Positions 19,017 through 27,774 of a DNA stretch of 64,000 nucleotides are shown here, in pieces (position 1 is the first letter of the stretch; the number at the start of each line of letters is the position of its first letter). Made by a program: the position numbers and the translations under genes. The notes under the pieces were generated by a model, which had not been told where the DNA came from, ran no database searches, and saw only the letters and a list, made by a program, of their open reading frames with translations. Location of the stretch: NCBI RefSeq assembly GCF_900110075.1, contig NZ_FOCJ01000009.1, forward strand, positions 209,763-273,762, read 5' to 3'. The DNA is from Paenibacillus sp. OV219. Its GTDB lineage: Bacteria; Bacillota; Bacilli; Paenibacillales; Paenibacillaceae.

Positions 19017-19688
19017 ATGGCAGCAGGCGTAAGCAGAAAAGTGAAGATTACCGGCTCGGGCTCGACGTCCGGCGGTCTGTTCGACAGCGTCCGCGTTATG
19101 GGCGAAGGCCAAGTGCTTGGCACCATTGAGAGCGAATTGGTCAAAAGCATGGGTTCGCTTCATGTTTCCGGTACTCTCAAGGCGGGGCAATATCAACAGA
19201 TCGGTGAAACGACGGTGTCTGGCGACGTACTGGGCGGCCATATGAATGTGCTTGGACAGCTGAACGTTTCCGGCCGCGTCCGCTGTCGCTCCATGAAGCT
19301 GAGAGGTCAGTTGGATGTGCTCGGCGAATGCGAAGCCGATCATTTCGATGCACGAGGCGGTTTCAACATTCATGGACTGCTCAGCGGTAAAGAAGTGGAT
19401 ATCCGCACTTGGGGCCCATGCAAGGCGAAGGAAATCGGCGGCAATAAGGTTACCGTTCGCAAGAGCAAGTGGGGCGGCATGAAGCAGTGGTTCACGGCTT
19501 CGCAGAAGAGGGAACTGACGGCGGAATTGATCGAAGGCGAGTACATTTATCTGGAGCATACGATGGCGGATGTCGTTCGCGGAACAGATGTGACGATCGG
19601 CCCGGGCTGCAGAATCGGGCTCGTTGAATATCGCAAATCGCTCAAGCTGAGCAAGGATGCGGAAGTGAATGATCAGGTGAAGCTTTAA
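19017..19688 (+). CDS. Bactofilin-like polymer-forming protein, copy 2
   Basis: Second bactofilin-like protein, 223 residues, starting at ATG 19017 behind GGAGGG. It shares the repeat pattern (VLGTIESELVKSMGSLHVSG, LGQLNVSGRVRCRSMKLRGQ) and the closing motif TIGPGCRIGLVEY with the upstream gene. The pair is evidently a duplication. A frame open further upstream (from 18930) overlaps copy 1 and has no ribosome binding site, so it was discarded. The two proteins probably co-polymerise or form related scaffolds. Confidence 0.85.
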   Translation: MAAGVSRKVKITGSGSTSGGLFDSVRVMGEGQVLGTIESELVKSMGSLHVSGTLKAGQYQQIGETTVSGDVLGGHMNVLGQLNVSGRVRCRSMKLRGQLDVLGECEADHFDARGGFNIHGLLSGKEVDIRTWGPCKAKEIGGNKVTVRKSKWGGMKQWFTASQKRELTAELIEGEYIYLEHTMADVVRGTDVTIGPGCRIGLVEYRKSLKLSKDAEVNDQVKL

Positions 19689-19764
19689 GAGCTGTAGGTG
19701 AGCAGCAGCTTATAGAAGGGGCCGTGAGGTCCGAGGAAGTGCGTGCAGGAAGAGCGCATCTCTT

Positions 19765-19845
19765 AGGATCCCGCCGATTGCGGTATTCCTCGTGCTGCAG
19801 AAGTACGTTATCAAGGGCATGGTTGCAGGTGCTGTAAAAGGTTAG
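19765..19845 (+). pseudogene. C-terminal remnant of a sugar ABC transporter permease
   Basis: In the gap after the bactofilins one frame reads IPPIAVFLVLQKYVIKGM then VAGAVKG and stops at 19843. This is the standard C-terminal end of MalG-type carbohydrate permeases (compare FFLFQRYFVQGVTMSGMKG-like ends). Upstream in the same frame nothing resembles a permease, so only the last 26 codons survive. A strong terminator follows at once, presumably that of the lost operon. The rest of 19689-19860 shows no gene. Confidence 0.7.
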
Positions 19846-19860
19846 GATTGAGATGAATAT

Positions 19861-19897
19861 GGTTAGTACGCATAAAGCGTGCTAACCGTTTTTTTTG
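19861..19897 (+). terminator. Strong terminator after the permease remnant
   Basis: An 11-bp stem (19861-19871 with 19877-19887, one wobble), loop ATAAA, then G and eight T. Confidence 0.88.
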
Positions 19898-20041
19898 TTC
19901 TAGGTGGAATGAGGGCTAGAGAAGTATGTTGTTGTGTTACAATCTGGTTTATTATGAGGATACTGGAAATGCACTAGTCCCCGCTCATTGTTATCAAATG
20001 GTCAAGCTCTGCCATGTTATGTACGGGAAGGTGAGGGAGCA

Positions 20042-20932
20042 ATGATTGAGACGAAACCTGAGAAAATGGGAAAACCGCATAGCACCAGCGTTGTGGAATC
20101 GGATACGGAAATGCGGTTTGAGCTTCCGTTTACAGATATTCACAATATGTTTTATATCGGAATAAACGCTACCGAAGATTGGACGGTAAGAACCCATTAC
20201 CACGATCATTTTGAGCTTTGCTACTTGGATCAGGGACAGTTGACTTATTTTATCGATAAATCCGTATATCACATAAATGAGTGCGAATTATTTATTACGA
20301 AACCTGGGGAAAGGCATTACGGATTAACAGATGGAATTTCACATTTCCGGCTGTATTACTTGGGGTTCAAGCTAGACATGCTTCGCGCTTTCGAAGGGGA
20401 ATATTACGGGATCGGTGTAGACAGGGTCATAACGGATGAGGAACATCAGATTAAGCGATTGTTTGAACAGATCATCGGTGAAGTGAGAAATAGACGGCAG
20501 GGAAGTACGGAAATGGCGCAGGGGCTATTTCTTCAACTGCTGGCAACCTTGCTTCGACTGCACCTCGATCGAACGACGCTTGGCGACAACAAACCGAAAA
20601 CACTCAAACCCATGATCATTAAATTAATGGATTACTTGCAAGAAGAAATAAGGCACGATCACAACATTGAAGAAATCGCAGAAAAACTGCACATTAGCCG
20701 TTCTCACTTAGCACGCGAGTTTAAAACGACAACCGGGATGACAATCGGTGAATACATTCGCAACTTATGCCTTGATAATGCAAAGTACCAGCTGCGTGAG
20801 ACCGACAAATCGATATCAGTAATCGGGGAAGAGATGCGCTTCGTCTCCATTCATACGTTCAGCATTTTTTTTAAGCATTATATGGGAATGTCTCCTCTTG
20901 AATATCGCAAGCAAATACGAGGTAATAGGTAA
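20042..20932 (+). CDS. AraC-family transcriptional regulator
   Basis: Probable sugar-responsive regulator, 296 residues. An N-terminal cupin-type sensor (THYHDHFELCYLDQGQLTYF, FITKPGERHYG) is followed by two helix-turn-helix motifs at the C-terminus (IEEIAEKLHISRSHLAREFK and the SPLEYRKQIR ending typical of AraC). ATG 20042 follows AGGTGAGG at suitable spacing; the TTG at 19988 has no such site. It converges on the PhyH/ABC operon and is AT-richer than the genes to its left, like that operon, so it may control it. Confidence 0.92.
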   Translation: MIETKPEKMGKPHSTSVVESDTEMRFELPFTDIHNMFYIGINATEDWTVRTHYHDHFELCYLDQGQLTYFIDKSVYHINECELFITKPGERHYGLTDGISHFRLYYLGFKLDMLRAFEGEYYGIGVDRVITDEEHQIKRLFEQIIGEVRNRRQGSTEMAQGLFLQLLATLLRLHLDRTTLGDNKPKTLKPMIIKLMDYLQEEIRHDHNIEEIAEKLHISRSHLAREFKTTTGMTIGEYIRNLCLDNAKYQLRETDKSISVIGEEMRFVSIHTFSIFFKHYMGMSPLEYRKQIRGNR

Positions 20933-20934
20933 AG

Positions 20935-20964
20935 GAGACGCAGCTTTCACTACGTCTCTTTTTT
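20935..20964 (+). terminator. Terminator after the AraC gene
   Basis: GAGACG (20935-20940) pairs with CGTCTC (20953-20958), followed by six T. Confidence 0.7.
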
Positions 20965-20986
20965 ACATCGGCGAAGACCCAGCTGG

Positions 20987-21841
20987 TTACGGATAAAGGA
21001 TCGGCCAAGAATCGCCTTCATATAAATCTCCTTCATTGCCATTCAGAATTTGTGCATTAAAATGACTGCTCTTTGGTGTGTGCCGATATCGCGTATCACC
21101 TGTCATTAGGTGAACCGCCATCGAACGCCGAGGCATATCGGTCACATTCGCGCCGCTGCCGTGGATGGTCAGCGAATGGTGGAAGCTAACTTGCCCCGCC
21201 CTCATAACGAGTGGAGCCGGCTTGAAAACTTCATTTTCAGGTAATTCTATCTCTGCTTGTTGCTTCTCGAGGTTTTGCTCGAAAAAGTTGTTAACGTTCA
21301 CGAGTCCCCACTTGTGACTCCGAGGAACAGCCTGCATGCAGCCATTGGAAAGATCCACATCGGTGAAAGCAACCCAAGCCGTTACCAATGTTGGTTCCAT
21401 ACAGTTTTGCCAATAGACAAAGTCTTGGTGCCAGCCTACATTTGCCATTTCTTTGCCTGTCCCTCTGCCGGGCTTATAGAGCAGTTGGTCATGCCATAGC
21501 CGAATGATGTTTGCATTCATCAGCTTGGCGGCGATTGCGCCGATCGTCGGATCGGTCGCCACTGTACGGAGCGTCAAATCCGACCAATGTGAATTGTCCG
21601 TTTTTCGGAGCGCTCGGGGGTTGTCAATGCCTTCGAGCCAGTTGCAGACGGGAGTTCTTCCCGTCTCAAACACTCCTTGATATATGCGATCTTGATGTTC
21701 AATAATCTTCTCGAGCTGTGCATCAGAAAAAATCTTCGGAGACACCCAGAATCCGTTCTCCTCAAAGAATCGAATGTCTTTCTCTTCCGGTAAGCATTGT
21801 AATTGAAGTGATTGGTTCAAAGCTGAACACACCTTTCCCAC
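20987..21841 (-). CDS. Phytanoyl-CoA dioxygenase (PhyH) family protein
   Basis: Predicted Fe(II)/2-oxoglutarate-dependent oxygenase, 284 residues. The iron triad is visible as H138 and D140 (GWHQDF) and H227 (LTIHGSGAN), with R238/R239 as candidate 2-oxoglutarate anchor. The substrate is unknown: bacterial PhyH proteins hydroxylate diverse small molecules. The start is GTG 21841; an in-frame TTG at 21820 with AAAGGTG before it is an alternative. It is the last gene of an operon with a sugar-type ABC importer (40 bases after the permease), which suggests it modifies the imported compound or a derivative. Confidence 0.87.
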   Translation of the reverse strand: MGKVCSALNQSLQLQCLPEEKDIRFFEENGFWVSPKIFSDAQLEKIIEHQDRIYQGVFETGRTPVCNWLEGIDNPRALRKTDNSHWSDLTLRTVATDPTIGAIAAKLMNANIIRLWHDQLLYKPGRGTGKEMANVGWHQDFVYWQNCMEPTLVTAWVAFTDVDLSNGCMQAVPRSHKWGLVNVNNFFEQNLEKQQAEIELPENEVFKPAPLVMRAGQVSFHHSLTIHGSGANVTDMPRRSMAVHLMTGDTRYRHTPKSSHFNAQILNGNEGDLYEGDSWPILYP

Positions 21842-21881
21842 AACCTTTTAAAATAATTATTATTATTTCTAAAGCTATTGA

Positions 21882-22712
21882 TTACGCTTTGATGCCACTC
21901 AGAACAACGCCTTCGATGAACTTCTTCTGAGCGAGGAAAAAGAAGACGATGACCGGAATGACGGTTATCACTGTTGCCGCCATCATCATGCCTATTTCAC
22001 CTTGCGATTGGGATGATTGCTGCTGAAATATCCGCAAACCGAGTGAAAGTGTAAATTTGGACTGGTCGTTCAAGTAAATGAGCGGGCCTATAAAATCGTT
22101 CCACGAACCCATGAATTGAAAGATGGCCACTGTTGTGAGCACCGGAGGAATTAAAGGCAGCATGATATGCGTATAAATCCTCACATATCCAGCTCCGTCG
22201 ATAAACGCGCTTTCTTCCAAATCTCTTGGAATCGACATTAGAAATTGACGGATCAGAAAAATGAAAAATGCGCCTCCGCCGAACCAGGCGGGTACCCAAA
22301 GAGGCATAAAAGTATTGACCCAGCCCAACTTGCTGAAAAGCAAATATAAAGGAATCAAAGTGACTTGACTAGGGAGCATCATCGTTCCGAGGAGAACTAG
22401 GAAGAAGAAATCCCTTCCCGGCCAGCGCAGTCTGGCGAAGGCATATCCTACGAGAGGAGCGGTTAGCAGAACGCCGGATACACTGAGTACTACGACCAGC
22501 ACCGTGTTTTTCAAAAACAAAAAATAAGGAAAGTAGATCCATAAATTAATATAATTTTTCCATAAAAATGGTTTCGGTATCAATTCTGGCGGTACAACGA
22601 ATACTTGAAGATCAGTTTTCAGTGATGTTGACAATAGCCATAGAAGTGGAAATACAAAAAAAATGCTAATAACGATTAAGATAATATGCCTAGGAACACT
22701 CGACTGCAGCAT
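21882..22712 (-). CDS. Carbohydrate ABC transporter permease, MalG type
   Basis: Inner-membrane subunit of a CUT1-type importer, 276 residues with six hydrophobic segments. The EAA-type loop reads DLEESAFIDGAGYVRIYTHI followed by MLPLIPP, and the C-terminus is the standard FIEGVVLSGIKA. AAGGAGGAGG precedes the ATG. It lies 18 bases downstream of its partner permease. No ATPase is encoded nearby, which is normal for this class, as a shared MsmX-like ATPase usually serves. The DNA is AT-rich compared with flanking regions. Confidence 0.93.
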   Translation of the reverse strand: MLQSSVPRHIILIVISIFFVFPLLWLLSTSLKTDLQVFVVPPELIPKPFLWKNYINLWIYFPYFLFLKNTVLVVVLSVSGVLLTAPLVGYAFARLRWPGRDFFFLVLLGTMMLPSQVTLIPLYLLFSKLGWVNTFMPLWVPAWFGGGAFFIFLIRQFLMSIPRDLEESAFIDGAGYVRIYTHIMLPLIPPVLTTVAIFQFMGSWNDFIGPLIYLNDQSKFTLSLGLRIFQQQSSQSQGEIGMMMAATVITVIPVIVFFFLAQKKFIEGVVLSGIKA

Positions 22713-22730
22713 ACATCCTCCTCCTTTCCT

Positions 22731-23630
22731 CTAGATTTGGTCGTAATTCACCCATCGTTTCGATAGCTTGAGATTCAGCCAGGTAAGGAACATGATGATA
22801 AAAAATAGTACCCAAGCGAGCGCGGACGCATAGCCCATTTTCCAAAAACGGAATGCGTTATTATATAAATACAAAACATAGAACAGTGTTGAATCATTAG
22901 GCCCGCCGCCCGTAATAATGTACGATTGGGTAAAGACCTGAAAGCTCCCAATCATTCCTATAATCAGTTGGAAAAACAGGGTCGGCGTAATAAGAGGAAG
23001 CGTAACATGAAAGAATTTCTGTATCGTTCCTGCGCCATCAATATCGGCCGCTTCATAATACACTTTTGGGATATTTTTTAAGCCGGCAAGATAGATAATC
23101 ATTCCGCTTCCTGCTCCCCATAGGGACATTAGGATCAGCGAATTTTTAGCCCAAGCAGGATCAGATAGCCAGCCAGGAGCAGATAGGCCGAATAGATGTA
23201 CGAAATTCGTTAATATTCCGAAGTTTGGATCGAAAATCCATGCCCACAAAATGGAGGCTGCAACCATGGGTACGATCGAAGGAATATAATAGAGGGTTCG
23301 GTAAATTGCAATCCCCTTTATTTCTATATTGAGCAGAAGGGCGATGGCAAGACCAAGGATAATCGTCAACGGGACACTAAATACGACGTAATAAAGCGTA
23401 TTGTAGAGGGATCTCCAGAATAGATTGTCGTGAAGCAATGCAGTATAGTTTGCGAAACCGACCCATTTGGGTGGTTGCAGTATGTCGTAGTCCATGAAGC
23501 TGTATCTGAGCGAAGCGAAAACCGGAAATAGGACGAACACGATTAGCCCGATAAACCACGGGGAGGCGAAGCAGTAGCCGATTATGGCTTCTCTTCGAGC
23601 CAGTCGGTACCTTTTTTGCGATTGAGCCAT
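22731..23630 (-). CDS. Carbohydrate ABC transporter permease, MalF type
   Basis: Partner membrane subunit, 299 residues, six hydrophobic segments. Family features are GYCFASPWFIGLIVFVLFP at the N-terminus, the coupling loop PKVYYEAADIDGAGTIQKFF followed by HVTLPLITPT, and the C-terminal GYASALAWVLFFIIMFLTW. AAGGAGCG precedes the ATG. It is the second gene of the operon, after the binding protein, and would form a heterodimer with the MalG-type protein. Confidence 0.93.
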   Translation of the reverse strand: MAQSQKRYRLARREAIIGYCFASPWFIGLIVFVLFPVFASLRYSFMDYDILQPPKWVGFANYTALLHDNLFWRSLYNTLYYVVFSVPLTIILGLAIALLLNIEIKGIAIYRTLYYIPSIVPMVAASILWAWIFDPNFGILTNFVHLFGLSAPGWLSDPAWAKNSLILMSLWGAGSGMIIYLAGLKNIPKVYYEAADIDGAGTIQKFFHVTLPLITPTLFFQLIIGMIGSFQVFTQSYIITGGGPNDSTLFYVLYLYNNAFRFWKMGYASALAWVLFFIIMFLTWLNLKLSKRWVNYDQI

Positions 23631-23692
23631 ATTACGCTCCTTTTGGAATAGAGAATAGGATAATCGATGCTATCCTATTCTCTCGTACCGAA

Positions 23693-25102
23693 TTATTTTG
23701 ATAAGCTGGTGTTGTTAGCCCAGAACTTATCAAGCTCTACTTGCACTTTTTGAGTGGCTGCGTCCAAGATTTCTTTCGTATTCCCTTTATGATAAATCGC
23801 TTCATCGATCGCCCTTGCATGTTCCGACCATAGCAGTTGCCCGACAGGAGATACCGGAAGGCTGATCGATTTTTCCATCGCTTTAACAGTAAAATCGATC
23901 GCATTCTTGACGTTTTCGTTTTGCAGCGGATCAATATACGTTTTGTTCAAGTACTCGTTCAAGTCAATATTAGCTGTCCAATTCGGAATATAGGTCCTCT
24001 TCTGCGATGTGTTATATTTCGCTGCAGCTTCGGCCTGATATTTCGGACCTTCTGTTGTCAGCCATTTTACGACTTCAAAAGCTTCCTTCGGATTTTTTGC
24101 GCCTTTCGGTACTCCCCACGCCCAGCCACCACTCCATGTTTTGAAATCGCCCCCTGTTGGTGTAGGCGGCATTGCTACGCCAAAATTAAGATTAGGCGAG
24201 AAGCGCAGCAGATCGGATAAGACCCAGTTCCCGTTAACTACCATGGCCAGCTTCCCAGATAGGAATGGATCGTTCGCACCAGATTGGAATGAAGAGGAGT
24301 ATGCGTTGGCCTTCTGCGCACCGCCAAGAAGATCGTAGCCTTTAACCATGAAATCGAGAGCTGCCACATTCTCAGGCGAGTTTAGAAGAACTTTTTTACC
24401 TTCATCATCAAGAAACTTCCCATTGTTCTGAATCGCATAAAGGTAGAACCAACTGTTACCGAAATTCGGGAGAAATCCGATCTGTTTAAATGAATCGCCG
24501 TTCATAATGGTGAGTTTTTTGGAATAGTCTAGAAGTTCATCCCACGTTGTAGGCGGCTTGTCGGGATCTAGTCCGGCTTGCTTGAACAGATCTTTGTTGT
24601 AGTATAGAACCCTGTCGTCCATTCCTGCAGGCAATCCCCATACTTGACCTTTGAACGACATTTCCTTGATCGTGTAATCATAGAACCTAGAAAGATCGAG
24701 GTTTGAAGATTCGATCAAGTCGTTCAAGGGCATAAGAATTCCCCGTGAAGCTACTTCCATAATGAATGGTCCGTTCAAGTTGACAACATCCGGCGGAGAG
24801 CCTGCAGCTATCGCAGCGGTCAGTTTGCTAAGGTCCTGGGTGTCGTAGCCGCTGGAGCCCGGCATAGCTTGGGTCACCAATTTAATACCAGGATGTTCTT
24901 TGTTAAATTGTTCGATCATTTCCTTGTTGCCGCTGCCGACGGACAAGGGGTCGAGACCCCACACAACGACTTCCACTTTCTCTCCTGTGTCTGTGGAACT
25001 TTCATTGTTGGATGTTGATTGATTCGAATTGCTGCAGCCGGCCAAATAGACCGCCAGCATTGCCGGAATTGCCACCCTGATAGCTAGTTTCATCTTCGAC
25101 AT
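23693..25102 (-). CDS. Sugar ABC transporter substrate-binding lipoprotein
   Basis: Extracellular solute-binding protein of family 1, 469 residues from ATG 25102. This start was chosen because AGGAGG lies 7 bases before it; the frame is open 11 codons further up without such a site. The lipobox YLAGC anchors the protein. VVVWGLDPLSVGSGNKEMIE and the later YNKDLFKQAGLDPDKPPTTW are typical of carbohydrate receptors. A catabolite-response-like element overlaps its leader. The ligand is unknown; the neighbouring GH31 xylosidase hints at xyloglucan or isoprimeverose-type oligosaccharides, but a terminator separates the two. Confidence 0.93.
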   Translation of the reverse strand: MSKMKLAIRVAIPAMLAVYLAGCSNSNQSTSNNESSTDTGEKVEVVVWGLDPLSVGSGNKEMIEQFNKEHPGIKLVTQAMPGSSGYDTQDLSKLTAAIAAGSPPDVVNLNGPFIMEVASRGILMPLNDLIESSNLDLSRFYDYTIKEMSFKGQVWGLPAGMDDRVLYYNKDLFKQAGLDPDKPPTTWDELLDYSKKLTIMNGDSFKQIGFLPNFGNSWFYLYAIQNNGKFLDDEGKKVLLNSPENVAALDFMVKGYDLLGGAQKANAYSSSFQSGANDPFLSGKLAMVVNGNWVLSDLLRFSPNLNFGVAMPPTPTGGDFKTWSGGWAWGVPKGAKNPKEAFEVVKWLTTEGPKYQAEAAAKYNTSQKRTYIPNWTANIDLNEYLNKTYIDPLQNENVKNAIDFTVKAMEKSISLPVSPVGQLLWSEHARAIDEAIYHKGNTKEILDAATQKVQVELDKFWANNTSLSK

Positions 25103-25120
25103 ACACAACCTCCTCTTTAT

Positions 25121-25134
25121 CGAAAACGCTTTCA
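25121..25134 (-). promoter_or_regulatory. Cre-like catabolite repression site before the ABC operon
   Basis: CGAAAACGCTTTCA matches the CcpA cre consensus TGNAANCGNWNNCA at 13 of 14 defined or free positions. It sits 19 bases before the start of the binding-protein gene. Confidence 0.55.
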
Positions 25135-25248
25135 TACGTTGAATTATATAAGAGGCCGCATAAAAAGTATTTTCTACATATGATCCTATATTTAAAGAAT
25201 TTAATCATTTAGCTTGCTTGATAACCGGTTACAATTCAGAGCTGAAAA

Positions 25249-25286
25249 TGGGTAAAAAGAAAAGCTGTCGAGATTCTCGACAGCTT
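25249..25286 (-). terminator. Terminator of the GH31 gene
   Basis: Perfect 11-bp stem (25262-25272 with 25276-25286), 3-nt loop, then TTTCTTTTTACC on the minus strand. Confidence 0.88.
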
Positions 25287-25321
25287 GAGGATGCATGCAG
25301 ATCCTATCATCTGCTATTTTT

Positions 25322-27664
25322 TTAAAGCTCGATAACCACTTGCGCTGCACCTGAAGCCGGGATGATCCGTACGCCTTCAGCGCCTATATCAGCCGCGCCG
25401 CCTTGAACGGATGCAACGCTGTTCACGCCGCGAAGGAGAACTTGCCAGCCTTCAGCTTGACCTTGCGTATCCACCGTAATCGTGGAGCCGCTGCGTGTCG
25501 CGCGAGCCGTAAACGCAGTTTCACCTGTAACAGTCGGTACAACCGCAGTTGCCTCAGCACCATCTTGAAGCGCGAAGAGCTGAAGCGTAACACCTACTGC
25601 ATAATCGTAATCCGGACGGCTGTCTTCTGCGCCGACAGGAATGAGTGAATTTTCACGAACGAAGAGCGGCATGCTGAAATAGTCATACTTATCCAGGCGC
25701 CATACGCCGCCTTCTACTTGCTCGCCAGAGAGGTAGTGCGTCCACGTGCCCATCGGCAGGTAGTACGTCGATTCACCTTCCGCATTGAAGATCGGTGCGA
25801 CAAGAATGGAATCGCCAAGCATGTATTGACGGTCGAGATAGTCGACAGTCGGATCGTCGCCGAATTCCAACACCATTGCGCGCATGACCGGCAGGCCGAT
25901 TCGCACGGACTCTACGGATTGGCCGAATAAGTATGGCATGAGGCGCAGCTTCAGCTTCGTATAGTGGCGAAGCACGTCAACCGCTTCTTCGTCATACAGC
26001 CAAGGCACGCGGTACGAAGTGCTGCCATGCAGACGGCTGTGGCTTGAGAGCAAGCCGAATGCTACCCAGCGCTTGTACAGATCTGGCGGGGAGCTTTGCT
26101 CGAAGCCGCCGATGTCGTGGCTCCAGAAGCTGAAGCCGGACAAGCCTAGCGACAGGCCGCCGCGGAGGCTTTCTGCCATCGACTCGTATGTCGCTTCGCA
26201 GTCGCCGCCCCAGTGAACCGGGAATTGCTGACCGCCTGCTGTAGCGGAGCGGGCAAACAAAGCAGCTTCGCCTTTGCCACGTTTCTCTTCGAGCAATTCA
26301 AAGACGACTTTATTGTACAGCTGTGTGTAGTAATTGTGCATTTGCTTTGGATCGGAGCCGTCGAAGTACACAACATCCGTCGGGATACGCTCGCCGAAGT
26401 CGGTTTTGAAGCTGTCGACACCCATATCAATTAGCACTGCAAGCTTGGATTTGAACCAATCGCATGCCGCCGGGTTTGTGAAGTCAACCAGGCCCATACC
26501 GTACTGCCACAAGTCCCACTGCCATACGCTGCCGTCCGGACGTTTCACGAGATAGCCGAGCTCCATCGCTTCATCGAACAAGGGAGAGCGCTGCGCAATA
26601 TAGCTGTTGATCCAGACGCAGATGTGAAGACCTTTTGCCTTGAGGCGCTCCAGCATCCCCTTCGGATCTGGGAATACACGCTCATCCCATTCGAAGTTGC
26701 ACCACTCGTACTCTTTCATCCAGAAGCAGTCGAAGTGGAACACAGCAAGCGGAAGATCGCGCTCAGCCATACCGTCAACGAAGCTCGTTACTGTCGCTTC
26801 ATCGTAGTTTGTTGTGAACGAAGTCGTCAGCCACAGGCCGAACGACCAAGCCGGAGGAAGTGCTGGCTTACCTGTTAGCGCTGTGTAGTTAGAAAGCACA
26901 TCTTTTAGCGATTCGCCGCCAACGATGTAATATTCAAGCTGTTCGCCGGCTACGCTAAACTGCGCCTTGGACACTTTCTCTGACGCGATTTCGTAGGAAA
27001 CGAGCTCAGGGTGATTCACGAATACACCGTAGCCACGGTTCGTTACATAGAAAGGTACGTTTTTGTACGCCTGCTCGGAAGCTGTTCCGCCATCCTGGTT
27101 CCAGATGTCAACGACTTGTCCATTTTTGACAAAAGGAGTGAACCGCTCGCCAAGCCCGTATACCGTCTCGCCAATGCCGATGTCCAGCTGCTCGCGGAAT
27201 TGGTGGTTGCCGTCATTCGCTTTGATGTAGCCAGTGGAGCGGAAGCCGCTGCGAGTCAGCTTGCGACCTTTGTACGTGTAAGTAATTGTAAGCGGGTGCG
27301 CTTTTGTGATCGTAACCGCCGTTTCGCCGCTCTTTAGAGTAACAGCTTCTGCAGAATCTTGAATCTCTACAGCTGCATCGCCTTCAGTCATTAGTGGGAA
27401 AGAAGACGGGCCAAGGCGACGAGTTCCTTTATGGTGATAGAACTTTGCACGAATAATATCCTTCATCGGTGAAGAGAATTCCATCGTCATGAGCGGCTCG
27501 TTCAGTGTGTTAGCGCGGTTCTCCAAGTGCCGGTGTGTTGCATATACGGTAATGCGATTATTATTCGAATCGACTTTTACGTCATGGACTTCATAAGGTG
27601 TGAGTACTTGATACCCTTCGCGGGTCATCCAGTAACCGTCGCTGAATTTCATAAATCGGTTCAT
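25322..27664 (-). CDS. yicI: GH31 alpha-xylosidase (YicI-like)
   Basis: Retaining glycosidase, 780 residues, that releases alpha-linked xylose, for instance from isoprimeverose. The nucleophile region GVDSFKTDFGERIPTDV followed by FDGSDPKQMHN is very close to YicI-type alpha-xylosidases. The barrel motif WGGDCEATYESMAESLRGGL and the SFWSHDIGGFE segment are also present. No signal peptide is visible, so it acts on imported oligosaccharides in the cytoplasm. It is transcribed divergently from an AraC regulator 110 bases away and has its own terminator. Alpha-glucosidase activity remains possible. Confidence 0.92.
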   Translation of the reverse strand: MNRFMKFSDGYWMTREGYQVLTPYEVHDVKVDSNNNRITVYATHRHLENRANTLNEPLMTMEFSSPMKDIIRAKFYHHKGTRRLGPSSFPLMTEGDAAVEIQDSAEAVTLKSGETAVTITKAHPLTITYTYKGRKLTRSGFRSTGYIKANDGNHQFREQLDIGIGETVYGLGERFTPFVKNGQVVDIWNQDGGTASEQAYKNVPFYVTNRGYGVFVNHPELVSYEIASEKVSKAQFSVAGEQLEYYIVGGESLKDVLSNYTALTGKPALPPAWSFGLWLTTSFTTNYDEATVTSFVDGMAERDLPLAVFHFDCFWMKEYEWCNFEWDERVFPDPKGMLERLKAKGLHICVWINSYIAQRSPLFDEAMELGYLVKRPDGSVWQWDLWQYGMGLVDFTNPAACDWFKSKLAVLIDMGVDSFKTDFGERIPTDVVYFDGSDPKQMHNYYTQLYNKVVFELLEEKRGKGEAALFARSATAGGQQFPVHWGGDCEATYESMAESLRGGLSLGLSGFSFWSHDIGGFEQSSPPDLYKRWVAFGLLSSHSRLHGSTSYRVPWLYDEEAVDVLRHYTKLKLRLMPYLFGQSVESVRIGLPVMRAMVLEFGDDPTVDYLDRQYMLGDSILVAPIFNAEGESTYYLPMGTWTHYLSGEQVEGGVWRLDKYDYFSMPLFVRENSLIPVGAEDSRPDYDYAVGVTLQLFALQDGAEATAVVPTVTGETAFTARATRSGSTITVDTQGQAEGWQVLLRGVNSVASVQGGAADIGAEGVRIIPASGAAQVVIEL

Positions 27665-27774
27665 CCTCTCAAAATGGCTTTTCGCTGTATCTAATAACAG
27701 TATACTGATTGAAAAGTATTCATTCTTGTATTATTATGCTTAATATTAATACAATTATGATACTTGGAGATGGT

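Noticed and set aside
17834..19150. 438-codon frame on the minus strand
   Set aside because: It is antisense to ndoA and the first bactofilin gene, both well supported, and has no recognisable domain or ribosome binding site.
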